This document shows, piece by piece, positions 8,694 through 16,866 of a stretch of DNA of 64,000 nt. The notes under the pieces were generated by a model. The model saw only the letters and a program-made list of their open reading frames with translations. It ran no database searches and was not told the DNA's origin. The number at the start of each line of letters is the position of its first letter. The stretch's first letter is position 1. Made by a program: the position numbers and the translations under genes. The stretch spans positions 1 to 64,000 of the forward strand of contig JAHHRS010000003.1 of assembly GCA_020025675.1 (NCBI GenBank), read 5' to 3'. Origin of the DNA: Oscillospiraceae bacterium (GTDB taxonomy: Bacteria; Bacillota; Clostridia; Oscillospirales; Oscillospiraceae).

Positions 8694-8760
8694 GCTCCCC
8701 TCAAAAGGGGAGCCTGTACACATCGATTTTCAAAGCCTCCCCTTCCAATGGGCGGCTTTA
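8694..8760. repeat. Hairpin pair, possible remnant of a dispersed repeat
   Basis: GCTCCCCT-caaa-AGGGGAGC (8694-8713) is followed by an imperfect hairpin with AAAGCC/GGCTTT arms (8731-8759). The motif 'AAAGCCTCCCCTT' is one I associate with dispersed intergenic repeats of gut Clostridia; that is memory, not a search. The first hairpin has a T-run on its minus-strand side and could also be a backup terminator for the amino acid transporter operon. Confidence 0.4.
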
Positions 8761-8772
8761 CTCTGATTGCCG

Positions 8773-8805
8773 CATAAAAAACGGAGGGCGCATTTTGCGC
8801 CCTCC
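8773..8805 (-). terminator. Terminator of the amino acid ABC transporter operon
   Basis: Perfect 10-bp stem GGAGGGCGCA / TGCGCCCTCC (8783-8792 with 8796-8805). On the minus strand it is followed by a run of six T. Confidence 0.9.
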
Positions 8806-8831
8806 AAGACAAAACTTCAGAGAGGATTTAA

Positions 8832-9611
8832 TTAAAGAACTTTAGAGAGGAATTCTTTAAGTCTGGGATTTTCGGGAGACTTAAATATATCTTCAGGGCT
8901 GCCCTGCTCCAGAAGCTTTCCGTCAGCCATAAATATAACACGGTTGCCCACTTCCCTTGCAAAGCCCATTTCGTGAGTAACAACTACCATAGTCATGCCC
9001 TCAGCTGCAAGACCTTTCATAACGTCCAGAACCTCGCCCACCATTTCAGGGTCAAGAGCGGAAGTAGGCTCATCAAAGAGCATAACGTCAGGCTCCATCA
9101 TAAGGGCACGGACGATTGCAACACGCTGCTTCTGTCCGCCGGAGAGCTGAATGGGGTAAGCCCCTGCTCTGTCCTCAAGCCCAACCTTGGCCAGCAGCTC
9201 CAAAGCCATTTTTTCCGCCTGCTCCTTAGGCATTTTCTTAACCTCCATGGGAGCCAGAATCATGTTCTGCATAATGGTCATATGTGGAAACAGGTTAAAA
9301 TGCTGGAACACCATGCCCATCTTCTGACGGTGCATGTCTATATCAAGCTTAACCATTTTGCCGCTCTCTTCGTTTTTTACCTTTTTCTTGGTAATATCCA
9401 CGCCCTCAAAAATGATGCTGCCGCTGTCGGGTCTTTCCAGAAGGTTGAGGGAGCGGAGCAAGGTGGATTTACCGGAGCCAGAGGGTCCGATAAGTACAAC
9501 CACATCTCCTCTGTTTATGCTAAGGCTAACGTCATCAAGAGCCTTGATTTCCCCCTTATTGTAATATTTCTTTACGTTTTTTACTTCAATAAGTTTATCT
9601 GACATCGCCAC
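8832..9611 (-). CDS. glnQ: Polar amino acid ABC transporter ATP-binding protein
   Basis: The ATPase of a PAAT-family amino acid importer, 259 residues. It has Walker A GPSGSGKSTLLR, Q-loop, signature LSGGQKQRVAIVRAL, Walker B VMLFDEPTSALDP and the switch His (VVTHEMG). The GTG at 9611 lies ~7 bases behind AAGGAAG and is my preferred start; ATG at 9605 is the alternative. It overlaps the end of the permease gene by 17 bp, so translation is probably coupled. It energises the permease next to it. The exact substrate (glutamine, cystine or another polar amino acid) cannot be told from the ATPase. Confidence 0.95.
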   Translation of the reverse strand: MAMSDKLIEVKNVKKYYNKGEIKALDDVSLSINRGDVVVLIGPSGSGKSTLLRSLNLLERPDSGSIIFEGVDITKKKVKNEESGKMVKLDIDMHRQKMGMVFQHFNLFPHMTIMQNMILAPMEVKKMPKEQAEKMALELLAKVGLEDRAGAYPIQLSGGQKQRVAIVRALMMEPDVMLFDEPTSALDPEMVGEVLDVMKGLAAEGMTMVVVTHEMGFAREVGNRVIFMADGKLLEQGSPEDIFKSPENPRLKEFLSKVL

Positions 9612-10296
9612 GGCTCATCTTCCTTTCAAAATGTTCTATTATCTTTGAGGTGGGGAAAGTAAGGCAGAAATACAGTACAGTAGCTATAATCAGTGCCTCG
9701 CCCATACGGAAAGTTGCCCCCTTGACCGCGTTGACCGTAGCCATAATGTCCTGCACACCTATGGTAAAGCAGATAGCGGACTCTTTTATAATAGTAACAA
9801 ATTCGTTTGCGATAGCAGGGAGAATGTTCTTGATTGCCTGAGGCAGGATAACAAATCTCATGGTTTTCCACTGGGAAAGGCCAAGAGAACGGGAAGCCTC
9901 AGTCTGTCCAAGGTCAATGGACTGAATTCCCGAACGGATGATTTCGGAAAGGTATGCGCCGGAGTTGAGAGCCAGAGCCACAACCGCAGGGAAGAAACGG
10001 TCGAACCTGATAAAGCCGAAAAGCTTGAATCCGGGCAGAACCTTAACTCCGTCAAAAACGATGTAGAATATAATGAATATCTGAACCACCATAGGGGTAG
10101 CACGGACAATCTCCACATAGGCTGTTGAAATGGCCTTTAGTATTTTTGACCGTCCCATGCGGCACAAGGTGAGGATAAGCGCAAGAACAAAACCGAAAAT
10201 AACGGTAAGTGCTGAGAGTGAAACGGTGCAGACAACACCCTCTAAAAACATTTTCCAGTATTTGAGAGCCATCTGGAATCCCTGTACTGTAAGCAT
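9595..10296 (-). CDS. Polar amino acid ABC transporter permease
   Basis: A membrane subunit of 233 residues of the HisM/GlnP family with about five transmembrane helices. The EAA loop contacting the ATPase is visible (ASRSLGLSQWKTMRFVILPQ), and the N-terminal GVVCTVSLSALTVIFG segment is typical of this family. Start: ATG behind AAAGGAG. It lies between the binding-protein gene upstream and the ATPase downstream. A hairpin sits between it and the binding-protein gene and may lower its expression relative to that gene. A single permease implies a homodimeric pore. Confidence 0.94.
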   Translation of the reverse strand: MLTVQGFQMALKYWKMFLEGVVCTVSLSALTVIFGFVLALILTLCRMGRSKILKAISTAYVEIVRATPMVVQIFIIFYIVFDGVKVLPGFKLFGFIRFDRFFPAVVALALNSGAYLSEIIRSGIQSIDLGQTEASRSLGLSQWKTMRFVILPQAIKNILPAIANEFVTIIKESAICFTIGVQDIMATVNAVKGATFRMGEALIIATVLYFCLTFPTSKIIEHFERKMSRGDVR

Positions 10297-10363
10297 TAGC
10301 CAAACTCCTTTATATTTTTATAACAATATAATAGCATACCAAATACCGGTACACAAGGAAAAC

Positions 10364-10383
10364 CCCTCCGTTTTCTCGGAGGG
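10364..10383 (-). terminator. Hairpin between binding protein and permease (attenuator candidate)
   Basis: CCCTCCG / CGGAGGG stem (10364-10370 with 10377-10383). On the minus strand it is followed by GTTTTCC, a short U-tract, so it may be a leaky terminator or a 3' stabiliser giving excess binding protein. Confidence 0.55.
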
Positions 10384-10399
10384 TTTTTTCCTGTTAAAA

Positions 10400-11329
10400 T
10401 CAGCCTTCTTTGTCTTCAAGCAGGCCCAAGTAGGTCTCGCCCTGAGCCAAAGCGTTGGCATCCTCAATAAACTGAGCGAAGGAACCGTCATCGGCAGCTG
10501 CCTTTAAAGCCATGTTAACGCCTGCAAGGAGAGCTGCGTTGCCCTTCTGAACGCCCACTACATTGCCCTCTGCTTCCTCGTAGGGAACTTCCATTGCAAC
10601 ATGGAGCTGGGGGTAGTTCTTTGCATAGCTTTCAGCAACAATGGTCTCAACATATGCGCCGTCCAGCTTGCCGGAAACCAGCTCTGCAATAATATCGGTA
10701 ACCTTTACCAGAGAAACTACATCAGCGTCGGCGCTGAACTGGTTTGCAAGGTCAAGCTGAATGGAACCGTTCTGAGCGGCGATGGAAAGCCCCGCCTTGT
10801 TTAGATCCTCAATAGTCTTAAATTCATCTGCCTTATCCTTAACGGTGACAAAGCACTGCTTGCCCTCGTAGTAAACATCGGAGAAGTCCATTGCGGTGGC
10901 ACGCTCAGGCTTGGGGCTGATGCCTGCCATGCCGATGTCCACGTTGCCTGCCATAAGCTCGTTTATGATACCGTCAAAGTCCATAGGGATAATTTCAAGC
11001 TCCAGACCAAGATAATCAGCGATGTACTGAGCAAGAGCAATGTCAAAACCTGCAAGAGAGGGATTGCCGTCCTTATCGATAGCGTAGAACTCGTAGGGAG
11101 CGAAGTCAGGGCTGGTGCCCATGGTGAGCTTGCCGGGGACTACGGTAGTGATAGCAGCTTTGATTTCGTCAAGGCTTGCAGTGGAAAAGTCGATTTCTGC
11201 AGGTTCTTCTGAATTCTCTGCGGCGGGAGACTCAGCGGGAGTCTGGGGAGCTTTCTCTCCGCATGCTGCCAGAGAGAACATCATTACAAGTGAAAGTACA
11301 AGACTTAATATTTTAACTGTCTTTTTCAT
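10400..11329 (-). CDS. Polar amino acid ABC transporter substrate-binding lipoprotein
   Basis: A 309-residue extracellular lipoprotein that captures the amino acid. The lipobox is LAAC after a ~20-residue signal peptide (MKKTVKILSLVLSLVMMFSL), followed by an acidic/Pro-rich tether and an SBP family 3 domain. Family features are MGTSPDFAPYEFY near the start of the domain, GFDIALAQYIADYLGLELEI, MAGISPKPERA and FSDVYYEG. It is the first gene of the importer operon and has a near-consensus promoter with a palindrome across the -10. Its ligand is not assignable by eye. Confidence 0.95.
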   Translation of the reverse strand: MKKTVKILSLVLSLVMMFSLAACGEKAPQTPAESPAAENSEEPAEIDFSTASLDEIKAAITTVVPGKLTMGTSPDFAPYEFYAIDKDGNPSLAGFDIALAQYIADYLGLELEIIPMDFDGIINELMAGNVDIGMAGISPKPERATAMDFSDVYYEGKQCFVTVKDKADEFKTIEDLNKAGLSIAAQNGSIQLDLANQFSADADVVSLVKVTDIIAELVSGKLDGAYVETIVAESYAKNYPQLHVAMEVPYEEAEGNVVGVQKGNAALLAGVNMALKAAADDGSFAQFIEDANALAQGETYLGLLEDKEG

Positions 11330-11368
11330 TTTCTTTTCCTCCGAAAAGTTAATTTTTATTTTGTGATT

Positions 11369-11400
11369 GTGATAATATCACCCGGTATCTCTTTTGTCAA
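11369..11400 (-). promoter_or_regulatory. Promoter of amino acid importer with palindromic operator
   Basis: On the minus strand: TTGACA (11395-11400), 17-bp spacer, TATTAT (11372-11377). The palindrome GTGATAATATCAC (11369-11381) covers the -10 and is a likely repressor site; the regulator is not identifiable here. Confidence 0.8.
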
Positions 11401-11470
11401 TAGCATTTTTGAAAAAATATACGGAATTTTTGAGATTTTTTCGATATTATTCATTTTGTATGCGTTTATT

Positions 11471-11514
11471 CAAAAAATAATGAATAGGAATGAATATTTT
11501 CATCCCTATTCATT
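11471..11514 (-). terminator. Terminator of the zinc importer operon
   Basis: Long stem AATGAATAGG-a-ATGAA paired with TTCAT-c-CCTATTCATT (11479-11514, one mismatch). On the minus strand it runs into ATTATTTTTTG. It starts eight bases past the znuB stop codon. Confidence 0.85.
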
Positions 11515-11521
11515 TCAATAT

Positions 11522-12331
11522 TCACTTTTTTCTGCCTATAAGGGAGAATATGCCGAACACTATAAGGTCGGCGGCAACAATGCTTGCCCCCGTAGGGGTT
11601 TCCATAAAATAGGAGGCAATAAGCCCCAGCATAAAGCAAAATACGGAAATGGCGGCAGAGCAGAGCACAACGCTCTTAAAGCTTCTGCATACCCGCATGG
11701 CGGAAAGTGCAGGGAAGATTATAAGGGAAGAAATGAGCAGTGCGCCCATCATTCTCATACCCAGTACAACCGTTACAGCGGTAAGCACTGCAATAAGTGT
11801 ATTGTACAGCTCGGTTTTGGTTCCGGTGGCTTTGGAAAAGCTCTCGTCAAAGGTGACGGCAAAAATTCGTGGGTAAAAGATAATGAAAAGACACAGTACA
11901 GCCAGAGAAAGCAGGACGGAAAGCACTGCGTCAGATGAGCTGAGAGACAGGATACTTCCGAACATGTAGCTTGAAATCTCCGTATTCATACCCGTTGTAA
12001 CAGAGACGCTTATAACGCCTATGGCAAGGGAGGAGGATGAGATTATAGCTATTGCGGCATCCCCTTTAATTTTGCTGTTCTGGCTGAGGCGGAGCAGAAA
12101 CACGGCGGCGATTATTACCGTGGGAATAGCCACCCCAAGGGGCGCCAGATTCAGAGATGCTGCAATAGCCAGCGCACCGAAGCCCACATGGGAAAGGCCG
12201 TCCCCTATCATGGAGTAGCGTTTGAGTACCAGAGACACACCCAGAAGAGCGGCGCACAGGCTGACTAAAATTCCTACCACGGCGGCACGCTGAATAAAGC
12301 TGTAAGAAAACATATTTATAAGTTCACTCAT
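11522..12331 (-). CDS. znuB: Zinc/manganese ABC transporter permease (ZnuB family)
   Basis: The membrane subunit of a metal-family ABC importer, 269 residues with 7-9 hydrophobic helices. The conserved stretches LKRYSMIGDGLSHVGFG and GMRMMGALLISSLIIFPA are typical of ZnuB/AdcB/MntB permeases. Its start codon overlaps the stop codon of the ATPase gene by 4 bp (ATGA). It is the last gene of the A-C-B operon and ends in a terminator. Zinc is favoured over manganese because of the His-rich binding protein in the same operon. Confidence 0.94.
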   Translation of the reverse strand: MSELINMFSYSFIQRAAVVGILVSLCAALLGVSLVLKRYSMIGDGLSHVGFGALAIAASLNLAPLGVAIPTVIIAAVFLLRLSQNSKIKGDAAIAIISSSSLAIGVISVSVTTGMNTEISSYMFGSILSLSSSDAVLSVLLSLAVLCLFIIFYPRIFAVTFDESFSKATGTKTELYNTLIAVLTAVTVVLGMRMMGALLISSLIIFPALSAMRVCRSFKSVVLCSAAISVFCFMLGLIASYFMETPTGASIVAADLIVFGIFSLIGRKK

Positions 12332-13032
12332 GCTCTGCCTCCCAAAAAGCGCCTTGCAAGGTCGCTCTCTTTATATTCCGCCCCTGTGCCGAAAAACAGC
12401 TGTCTGTGACCCAGATGCAGAATGTGGGTTGCGTAGCGGACAGCCTCGTGAATGTCGTGGGAAACCATTATAACGGTTATATTGTCGCAAAGATTAACAA
12501 GCTTAATAAGGTTATACATTTCCCCTGTTGCAATGGGGTCAAGGCCTGTCACAGGCTCGTCTAAAAGCAGAAGCTTTTTAGTTGCACACAAGGCCCGTGC
12601 CAAGAGCACACGCTGCTGCTGACCGCCGGAAAGGCTCTGATAGCTCTTGTCCTTAATGTCCTCAATACCCATGCGCTCCATGTTTTCCATGGCCTTTTTC
12701 TTATCATCCTTATTGTACCAGCGCCGCTTTCCCAGGGAGTTGAGACAGCCGGAGAGAACAACTTCATATACGCTTGCAGGAAAATCCCTCTGCATGGCAG
12801 TCTGCTGGGGAAGATAGCCGATTTCAGTGCTTTTAAGCCCTTCACCGAAAATAATTTTTCCGCTTTCAGGGCTTTTAAGCCCCAAAAGACCTTTTATAAG
12901 GGTGGATTTACCCGAACCGTTCTCCCCCACAACGCAGAGATAGCTGCCTGCGCTGAGAGTAAAATCAACATCGCTTAAAACCTGCCGACCTTCATAGGCA
13001 AAGCTCAGGTTTTCACATTTAAGTATAGCCAT
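12328..13032 (-). CDS. znuC: Zinc ABC transporter ATP-binding protein (ZnuC family)
   Basis: The ATPase of the metal importer, 234 residues. Walker A is GENGSGKSTLIKG, the signature LSGGQQQRVLLARAL, Walker B LLLLDEPVTGLDP and the switch His MVSHDIHE. The gene is fused at the overlapping start/stop to both neighbours (1 bp with znuA, 4 bp with znuB), which argues for tight co-translation. It powers uptake of the metal delivered by ZnuA. Confidence 0.95.
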   Translation of the reverse strand: MAILKCENLSFAYEGRQVLSDVDFTLSAGSYLCVVGENGSGKSTLIKGLLGLKSPESGKIIFGEGLKSTEIGYLPQQTAMQRDFPASVYEVVLSGCLNSLGKRRWYNKDDKKKAMENMERMGIEDIKDKSYQSLSGGQQQRVLLARALCATKKLLLLDEPVTGLDPIATGEMYNLIKLVNLCDNITVIMVSHDIHEAVRYATHILHLGHRQLFFGTGAEYKESDLARRFLGGRA

Positions 13033-14054
13033 CAGGAAAGGGCCTCCTTAACAGTTAAAACATTTTGCCGCATAAGCTCCAGATAGCTTATGCCCTCATC
13101 AAGCTCCCGCCTTGTAACATTGTGGCAGGAGTGGAAGAGCAGCTTTTTACAGCCTGTCTCCTCGCAGATTATATCTGCCATTTTCTCGTTTGAAAACTCT
13201 ATATGCAGAACGGCGGGAACATGGTTTTCCCGAACCATATCTATTAAAAACGCAACGGTCTTTGCAGATGGCTCCGCATCGTCGGCGCAGCCGGGAAAAG
13301 CGGCGTAATAGTCAAGGCCGTATTCCTCCACAAAATAGCGCACGGGAAAGCGGTCGGCAAAAATCAGAGTGTCACTCCTGCCGTTTTCCACTGCCTGCTT
13401 AAACTCACGGTCAAGCTCTAATAGCTTTTGGGAATAGTCCCTGTAATTTTGCAGGTAGTAATCAGCCCCCGCAGGGTCAAGCTCCGTCAGTTTCAGGCAG
13501 ATTTCTCTGCAAATCTTATCTGCGTTCACAGGTGAGCACCACACATGCTCGTCAAATTCCTCATGGTGGTGTTCGTTCTCGTGCTCCTGCTCATGTTCAG
13601 GCTCTTCTTGGTGCTCATGGGTGTGTTCTTCTTGGTGCTCATGCCGGTGTTCCCGCTCATGTGCGGGGCTTATCTGCATACCCTCTTTGTGTTCCTCTTC
13701 CAGAGCATCCACGCAGTCAAGCATGGTAATCTTGTTTATTTCCCTGTCCTGACCCTCCATGACAGTTTCAAGCCACGCTTCGGACTCTCCTCCGGCGCAG
13801 ACCAGCAAATCACAGTTTTCGATTCTTATAATGTCCTGGGGTGTAGGCTCAAAGCTGTGAGACTCCGCTCCCGGGGGTACAAGCATGGTCACTTTAACCC
13901 GCTCTCCCCCTATGACTCTTGTAAAATCAAAGGAGGGAAAACCGGTGGTAATAACCGAAAGCCCCTGCCCGGAACTTTCATATGGGCCGCCCCCGCAGGC
14001 TGTAAGACTGAGACAAACAGCAAAAACTATTAAAATAATAAGGCTTCTTCTCAT
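13032..14054 (-). CDS. znuA: Zinc-binding lipoprotein of ABC importer (ZnuA/AdcA)
   Basis: A 340-residue cluster A-I binding protein. Its signal peptide ends in the lipobox LTAC. The domain shows PPGAESHSFEPTP (first metal His), a His/Glu-rich loop around residues 137-170 (HEREHRHEHQEEHTHEHQ...) and, past it, DEHVWCSPVNADKI (second His) and VLHIEFSNEKMA. The His-rich loop is characteristic of zinc rather than manganese importers. The start at 14054 is the ATG behind GGAGGC; an in-frame TTG at 14066 overlaps that site and is unlikely. It is the first gene of the operon, divergent from the LOG-family gene. Confidence 0.95.
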   Translation of the reverse strand: MRRSLIILIVFAVCLSLTACGGGPYESSGQGLSVITTGFPSFDFTRVIGGERVKVTMLVPPGAESHSFEPTPQDIIRIENCDLLVCAGGESEAWLETVMEGQDREINKITMLDCVDALEEEHKEGMQISPAHEREHRHEHQEEHTHEHQEEPEHEQEHENEHHHEEFDEHVWCSPVNADKICREICLKLTELDPAGADYYLQNYRDYSQKLLELDREFKQAVENGRSDTLIFADRFPVRYFVEEYGLDYYAAFPGCADDAEPSAKTVAFLIDMVRENHVPAVLHIEFSNEKMADIICEETGCKKLLFHSCHNVTRRELDEGISYLELMRQNVLTVKEALS

Positions 14055-14076
14055 AAGCGCCTCCAATCCAATTTAT

Positions 14077-14105
14077 ATGATACTCCAAAACCCCATATGG
14101 GTCAA
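14077..14105 (-). promoter_or_regulatory. Promoter of znuACB
   Basis: On the minus strand: TTGACC (14100-14105), 17-bp spacer, TATCAT (14077-14082). A CCCATATGGG palindrome (14092-14101) abuts the -35. It does not match the Zur box I know from Bacillus, so the regulator is open. Confidence 0.65.
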
Positions 14106-14116
14106 GAAAAAGCCGA

Positions 14117-14145
14117 TTGACACAGGGCTTTTGCGGAAATATAAT
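14117..14145 (+). promoter_or_regulatory. Consensus promoter of the LOG-family gene
   Basis: TTGACA (14117-14122), 17-bp spacer, TATAAT (14140-14145): both hexamers match the consensus exactly. It lies back to back with the znuA promoter. Confidence 0.9.
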
Positions 14146-14186
14146 ATAAAGATAGGCTTAAAATTCACAGGAAAGGACTTGTTTAC

Positions 14187-14768
14187 ATGAATATATGCGT
14201 TTACGGTGCTTCCTCCGAAAAGTTGGAGCGGAAATATTATGAGGCGGCTGAGGAACTGGGCCGTGAAATTGCCGAAAAGGGTCACAATCTCATATTCGGC
14301 GGGGGCAGAGAAGGGCTTATGGGCTCATGTGCCAAGGCTGCGTTTCACGCAGGCGCCCATATTACAGGTATTGCCCCCGGATTTTTCGATATACCGGGAG
14401 TGCTGTTTAAAAGCTGCGGTCAGTTCATCCTCACCGACACCATGGCTGAGCGGAAGGCTCTCATGGAGGAAAAAGCCGACGGTTTTATTCTCATGCCCGG
14501 CGGCATAGGCAGTTTTGAGGAATTTTTTGAAACTCTTACCTTAAAGCAGTTAGGTCAGCTCAATAAACCCATAGTCATTTTAAACACCGACGGCTACTAT
14601 GAGCCAATGCTCAATATGCTGAGAGCCACAGCAGAACAGAAGTTTATGAGTGAAAGCTGCATGGAGCTTTTTAAAGTTGCCCCAACCGCTTCGGAAGCTC
14701 TGGAAAAGCTCACGGAAAAGGATGAGCTTCAGGGGTCAGTCCGCTCCTTAGAGGACTATAACAAATAA
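14187..14768 (+). CDS. LOG-family protein (TIGR00730), nucleotide 5'-phosphoribohydrolase-like
   Basis: A 193-residue Rossmann-fold protein of the LOG family, long misnamed lysine decarboxylase. Motifs: VYGASSEKLE at the N-terminus, GGGREGLMGSCAKAA and the catalytic PGGIGSFEEFFE (family PGGxGTxxE, here with Ser for Thr). Characterised members release free base from cytokinin-like or purine nucleoside monophosphates. It is driven by a consensus promoter, so probably expressed at high level, and stands alone before recJ. The in vivo substrate in this organism is unknown. Confidence 0.9.
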   Translation: MNICVYGASSEKLERKYYEAAEELGREIAEKGHNLIFGGGREGLMGSCAKAAFHAGAHITGIAPGFFDIPGVLFKSCGQFILTDTMAERKALMEEKADGFILMPGGIGSFEEFFETLTLKQLGQLNKPIVILNTDGYYEPMLNMLRATAEQKFMSESCMELFKVAPTASEALEKLTEKDELQGSVRSLEDYNK

Positions 14769-14769
14769 G

Positions 14770-14798
14770 TTGAATTGTATAAAAAAATCTGTTATTAT
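14770..14798 (+). promoter_or_regulatory. Promoter of the recJ-rel-dtd operon
   Basis: TTGAAT (14770-14775), 17-bp spacer, TATTAT (14793-14798), 41 bp before recJ. Confidence 0.65.
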
Positions 14799-14838
14799 AT
14801 TCAACTAAAGAAATAAAAATCGGAGAGGGCTGATAAAA

Positions 14839-16860
14839 ATGAAAAACAATAGCTGGGCTATTCCATTTGCCGCCGCTTCTGCGGGTTCACCGCTGCAGGG
14901 CGCAGGTTACGGCCCGCTGCTTACGGAAGCTCTTGCCCTTCACGGAGTGAAAACAAGAGCTGAGGCGGAAGTTTTTCTCTCCTCCGGAGCTGACCTTCTC
15001 CATGACCCCATGCTGATGCTGGATATGGACAAAGCCGCAGAGCGTATTCACCGCGCTGTAAAAAACGGTGAATGTACCGCCGTTTTCGGAGACTATGACG
15101 CAGACGGAATAACTTCCACCTGTATAATGGTTGATTACCTTAGAAGTAAAGGGCTGACCTGTATTCCCTACATCCCCGACAGACTGCGTGACGGCTACGG
15201 CCTTAACAAAACGGCTCTGCGCCTGCTGAGAGACAAAGGCGTAGAGCTTTTAATAAGTGTGGACTGCGGCATTTCCGCCATAGAAGAGGTGGATTATGCC
15301 CGCTCTATCGGCATGGATGTTATAATAACCGATCACCACGAATGCCGCAGAGACGGTGTTGTTCCCAATGCCGTGGCAGTTATAGACTGCAAGCGGTCGG
15401 GGGATAATTATCCTAACAAGAATTTAGCCGGTGTAGGTGTGGCATTAAAAGTTATCTGCGCCTGTGAAGGTGACTGGGAAAGGGTAATAGAACACTATTG
15501 TGACTATGTGGCGGTAGGCACCGTGGCAGACGTTATGCCTTTGGTGGGCGAAAACCGCTGTCTTGTATGCAAAGGTCTTGATAAGCTGAATTATGACCCC
15601 AATCCCGGTTTTGCCTCTCTGATAACCGCCTCCGGCATAAAGCCCAGTGCCGAAATCGGAGCGGGAGATATAGGCTTTCGCATAGGCCCCAGAATAAATG
15701 CCGCCGGCAGAATGTATCAGGCTGACCTTGCAAGAGAGCTGTTCATGTGCATTGACCGCAGCAGATCAGCCGCCCTTGCGGAAAGACTGTGTCTTTTAAA
15801 TCAGGAGCGGAAAAACGTTCAGGACAGCATAACCGCTCAGGCATTTGAAATGCTTGAAGGTCAAAGCCCTGACGCCCCCATAGTCCTCAGCTGTGAGGGC
15901 TGGCAGCAGGGTGTTATAGGCATAGTGGCCTCAAAGGTAGCGGAAAAATTCGGTCTGCCTGCGGTTATGATAAGCATGGACGGGGAAAACGGCAAAGGCT
16001 CATGCCGCAGTTACGGGGACTTTAATCTTTATGAGGCTCTTTCCGCCTGTTCTTCCTATCTCACCGGCTTCGGCGGTCACGCCAAAGCCGCCGGTCTTAC
16101 AATCAAGCGGGAAAATGTGGGCCCCTTCAGGGATGCAATGGCAAAGTATTATAAAGAGAAAAATCCCATGCGTCCCCCAAGCACCATTTGCGACATGTTC
16201 ATATGCCGCCCTTCCGCTCTCAGCGTCAGAAATGTTGATGAGCTGAAGCTTCTCGAACCCTGCGGTGAGGGCAATGAAAGACCCCTTATGTGTATGCTGG
16301 ATTTGAGAGTTGACGACTTTTCAAATACCAACGGCGGCCACCTGAGACTCAGGCTCAGTTACGGCAGCTTCCGTATAGACGGAATATTTTTTAATCATAT
16401 CTCAACCGACTTTAATCTGCACCACGGTGACTATATAGACCTTGCGTTCAACCCTGAAATAAACAGGTATATGGGTACAACTTCCGTACAGTTAAATGTA
16501 ACTTCCCTGAGAAAGCATGAGCCTCTGGAACTTTGCCGTGAGATTCTGAAAGGAAACGGGGGTGCCGCCCGTGCCGCCGCCAGATATTGCCCGGAGCGGC
16601 GGGATTTTGCCAGAATATGGACATACTTCGGCCCTGACTTTACTCTGGGCGGCAGCGCAGAGGAAATAATATCCCAGTGTCCATGCGGCATGGCCCCGGA
16701 AAAATTCTGCATCTGCATTATGGCATTTTTGGAAACGGGACTTTTAAAAAGCCCCGACGGTGGGATTTTCCATGCAAGCCCTGCCAAAATTGAGGGCAAA
16801 GCCGATTTGGAAGGCAGTCATATAATGCAGACATTGAGGGCAATATTAGAAATCAGGTGA
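14839..16860 (+). CDS. recJ: Single-stranded-DNA-specific exonuclease RecJ
   Basis: A 673-residue 5'-3' ssDNA exonuclease of DNA repair and recombination. The DHH phosphoesterase domain shows FGDYDADGITS (~residue 83), SVDCGIS, ITDHHEC (~164) and the DHHA1 motif GGHAKAAGL (~412), followed by an OB-like domain and a C-terminal extension. It is longer than E. coli RecJ (577) but within the Firmicute range. It is the first gene of a likely four-gene operon, six bases before rel. Confidence 0.96.
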   Translation: MKNNSWAIPFAAASAGSPLQGAGYGPLLTEALALHGVKTRAEAEVFLSSGADLLHDPMLMLDMDKAAERIHRAVKNGECTAVFGDYDADGITSTCIMVDYLRSKGLTCIPYIPDRLRDGYGLNKTALRLLRDKGVELLISVDCGISAIEEVDYARSIGMDVIITDHHECRRDGVVPNAVAVIDCKRSGDNYPNKNLAGVGVALKVICACEGDWERVIEHYCDYVAVGTVADVMPLVGENRCLVCKGLDKLNYDPNPGFASLITASGIKPSAEIGAGDIGFRIGPRINAAGRMYQADLARELFMCIDRSRSAALAERLCLLNQERKNVQDSITAQAFEMLEGQSPDAPIVLSCEGWQQGVIGIVASKVAEKFGLPAVMISMDGENGKGSCRSYGDFNLYEALSACSSYLTGFGGHAKAAGLTIKRENVGPFRDAMAKYYKEKNPMRPPSTICDMFICRPSALSVRNVDELKLLEPCGEGNERPLMCMLDLRVDDFSNTNGGHLRLRLSYGSFRIDGIFFNHISTDFNLHHGDYIDLAFNPEINRYMGTTSVQLNVTSLRKHEPLELCREILKGNGGAARAAARYCPERRDFARIWTYFGPDFTLGGSAEEIISQCPCGMAPEKFCICIMAFLETGLLKSPDGGIFHASPAKIEGKADLEGSHIMQTLRAILEIR

Positions 16861-16866
16861 AGCCTA

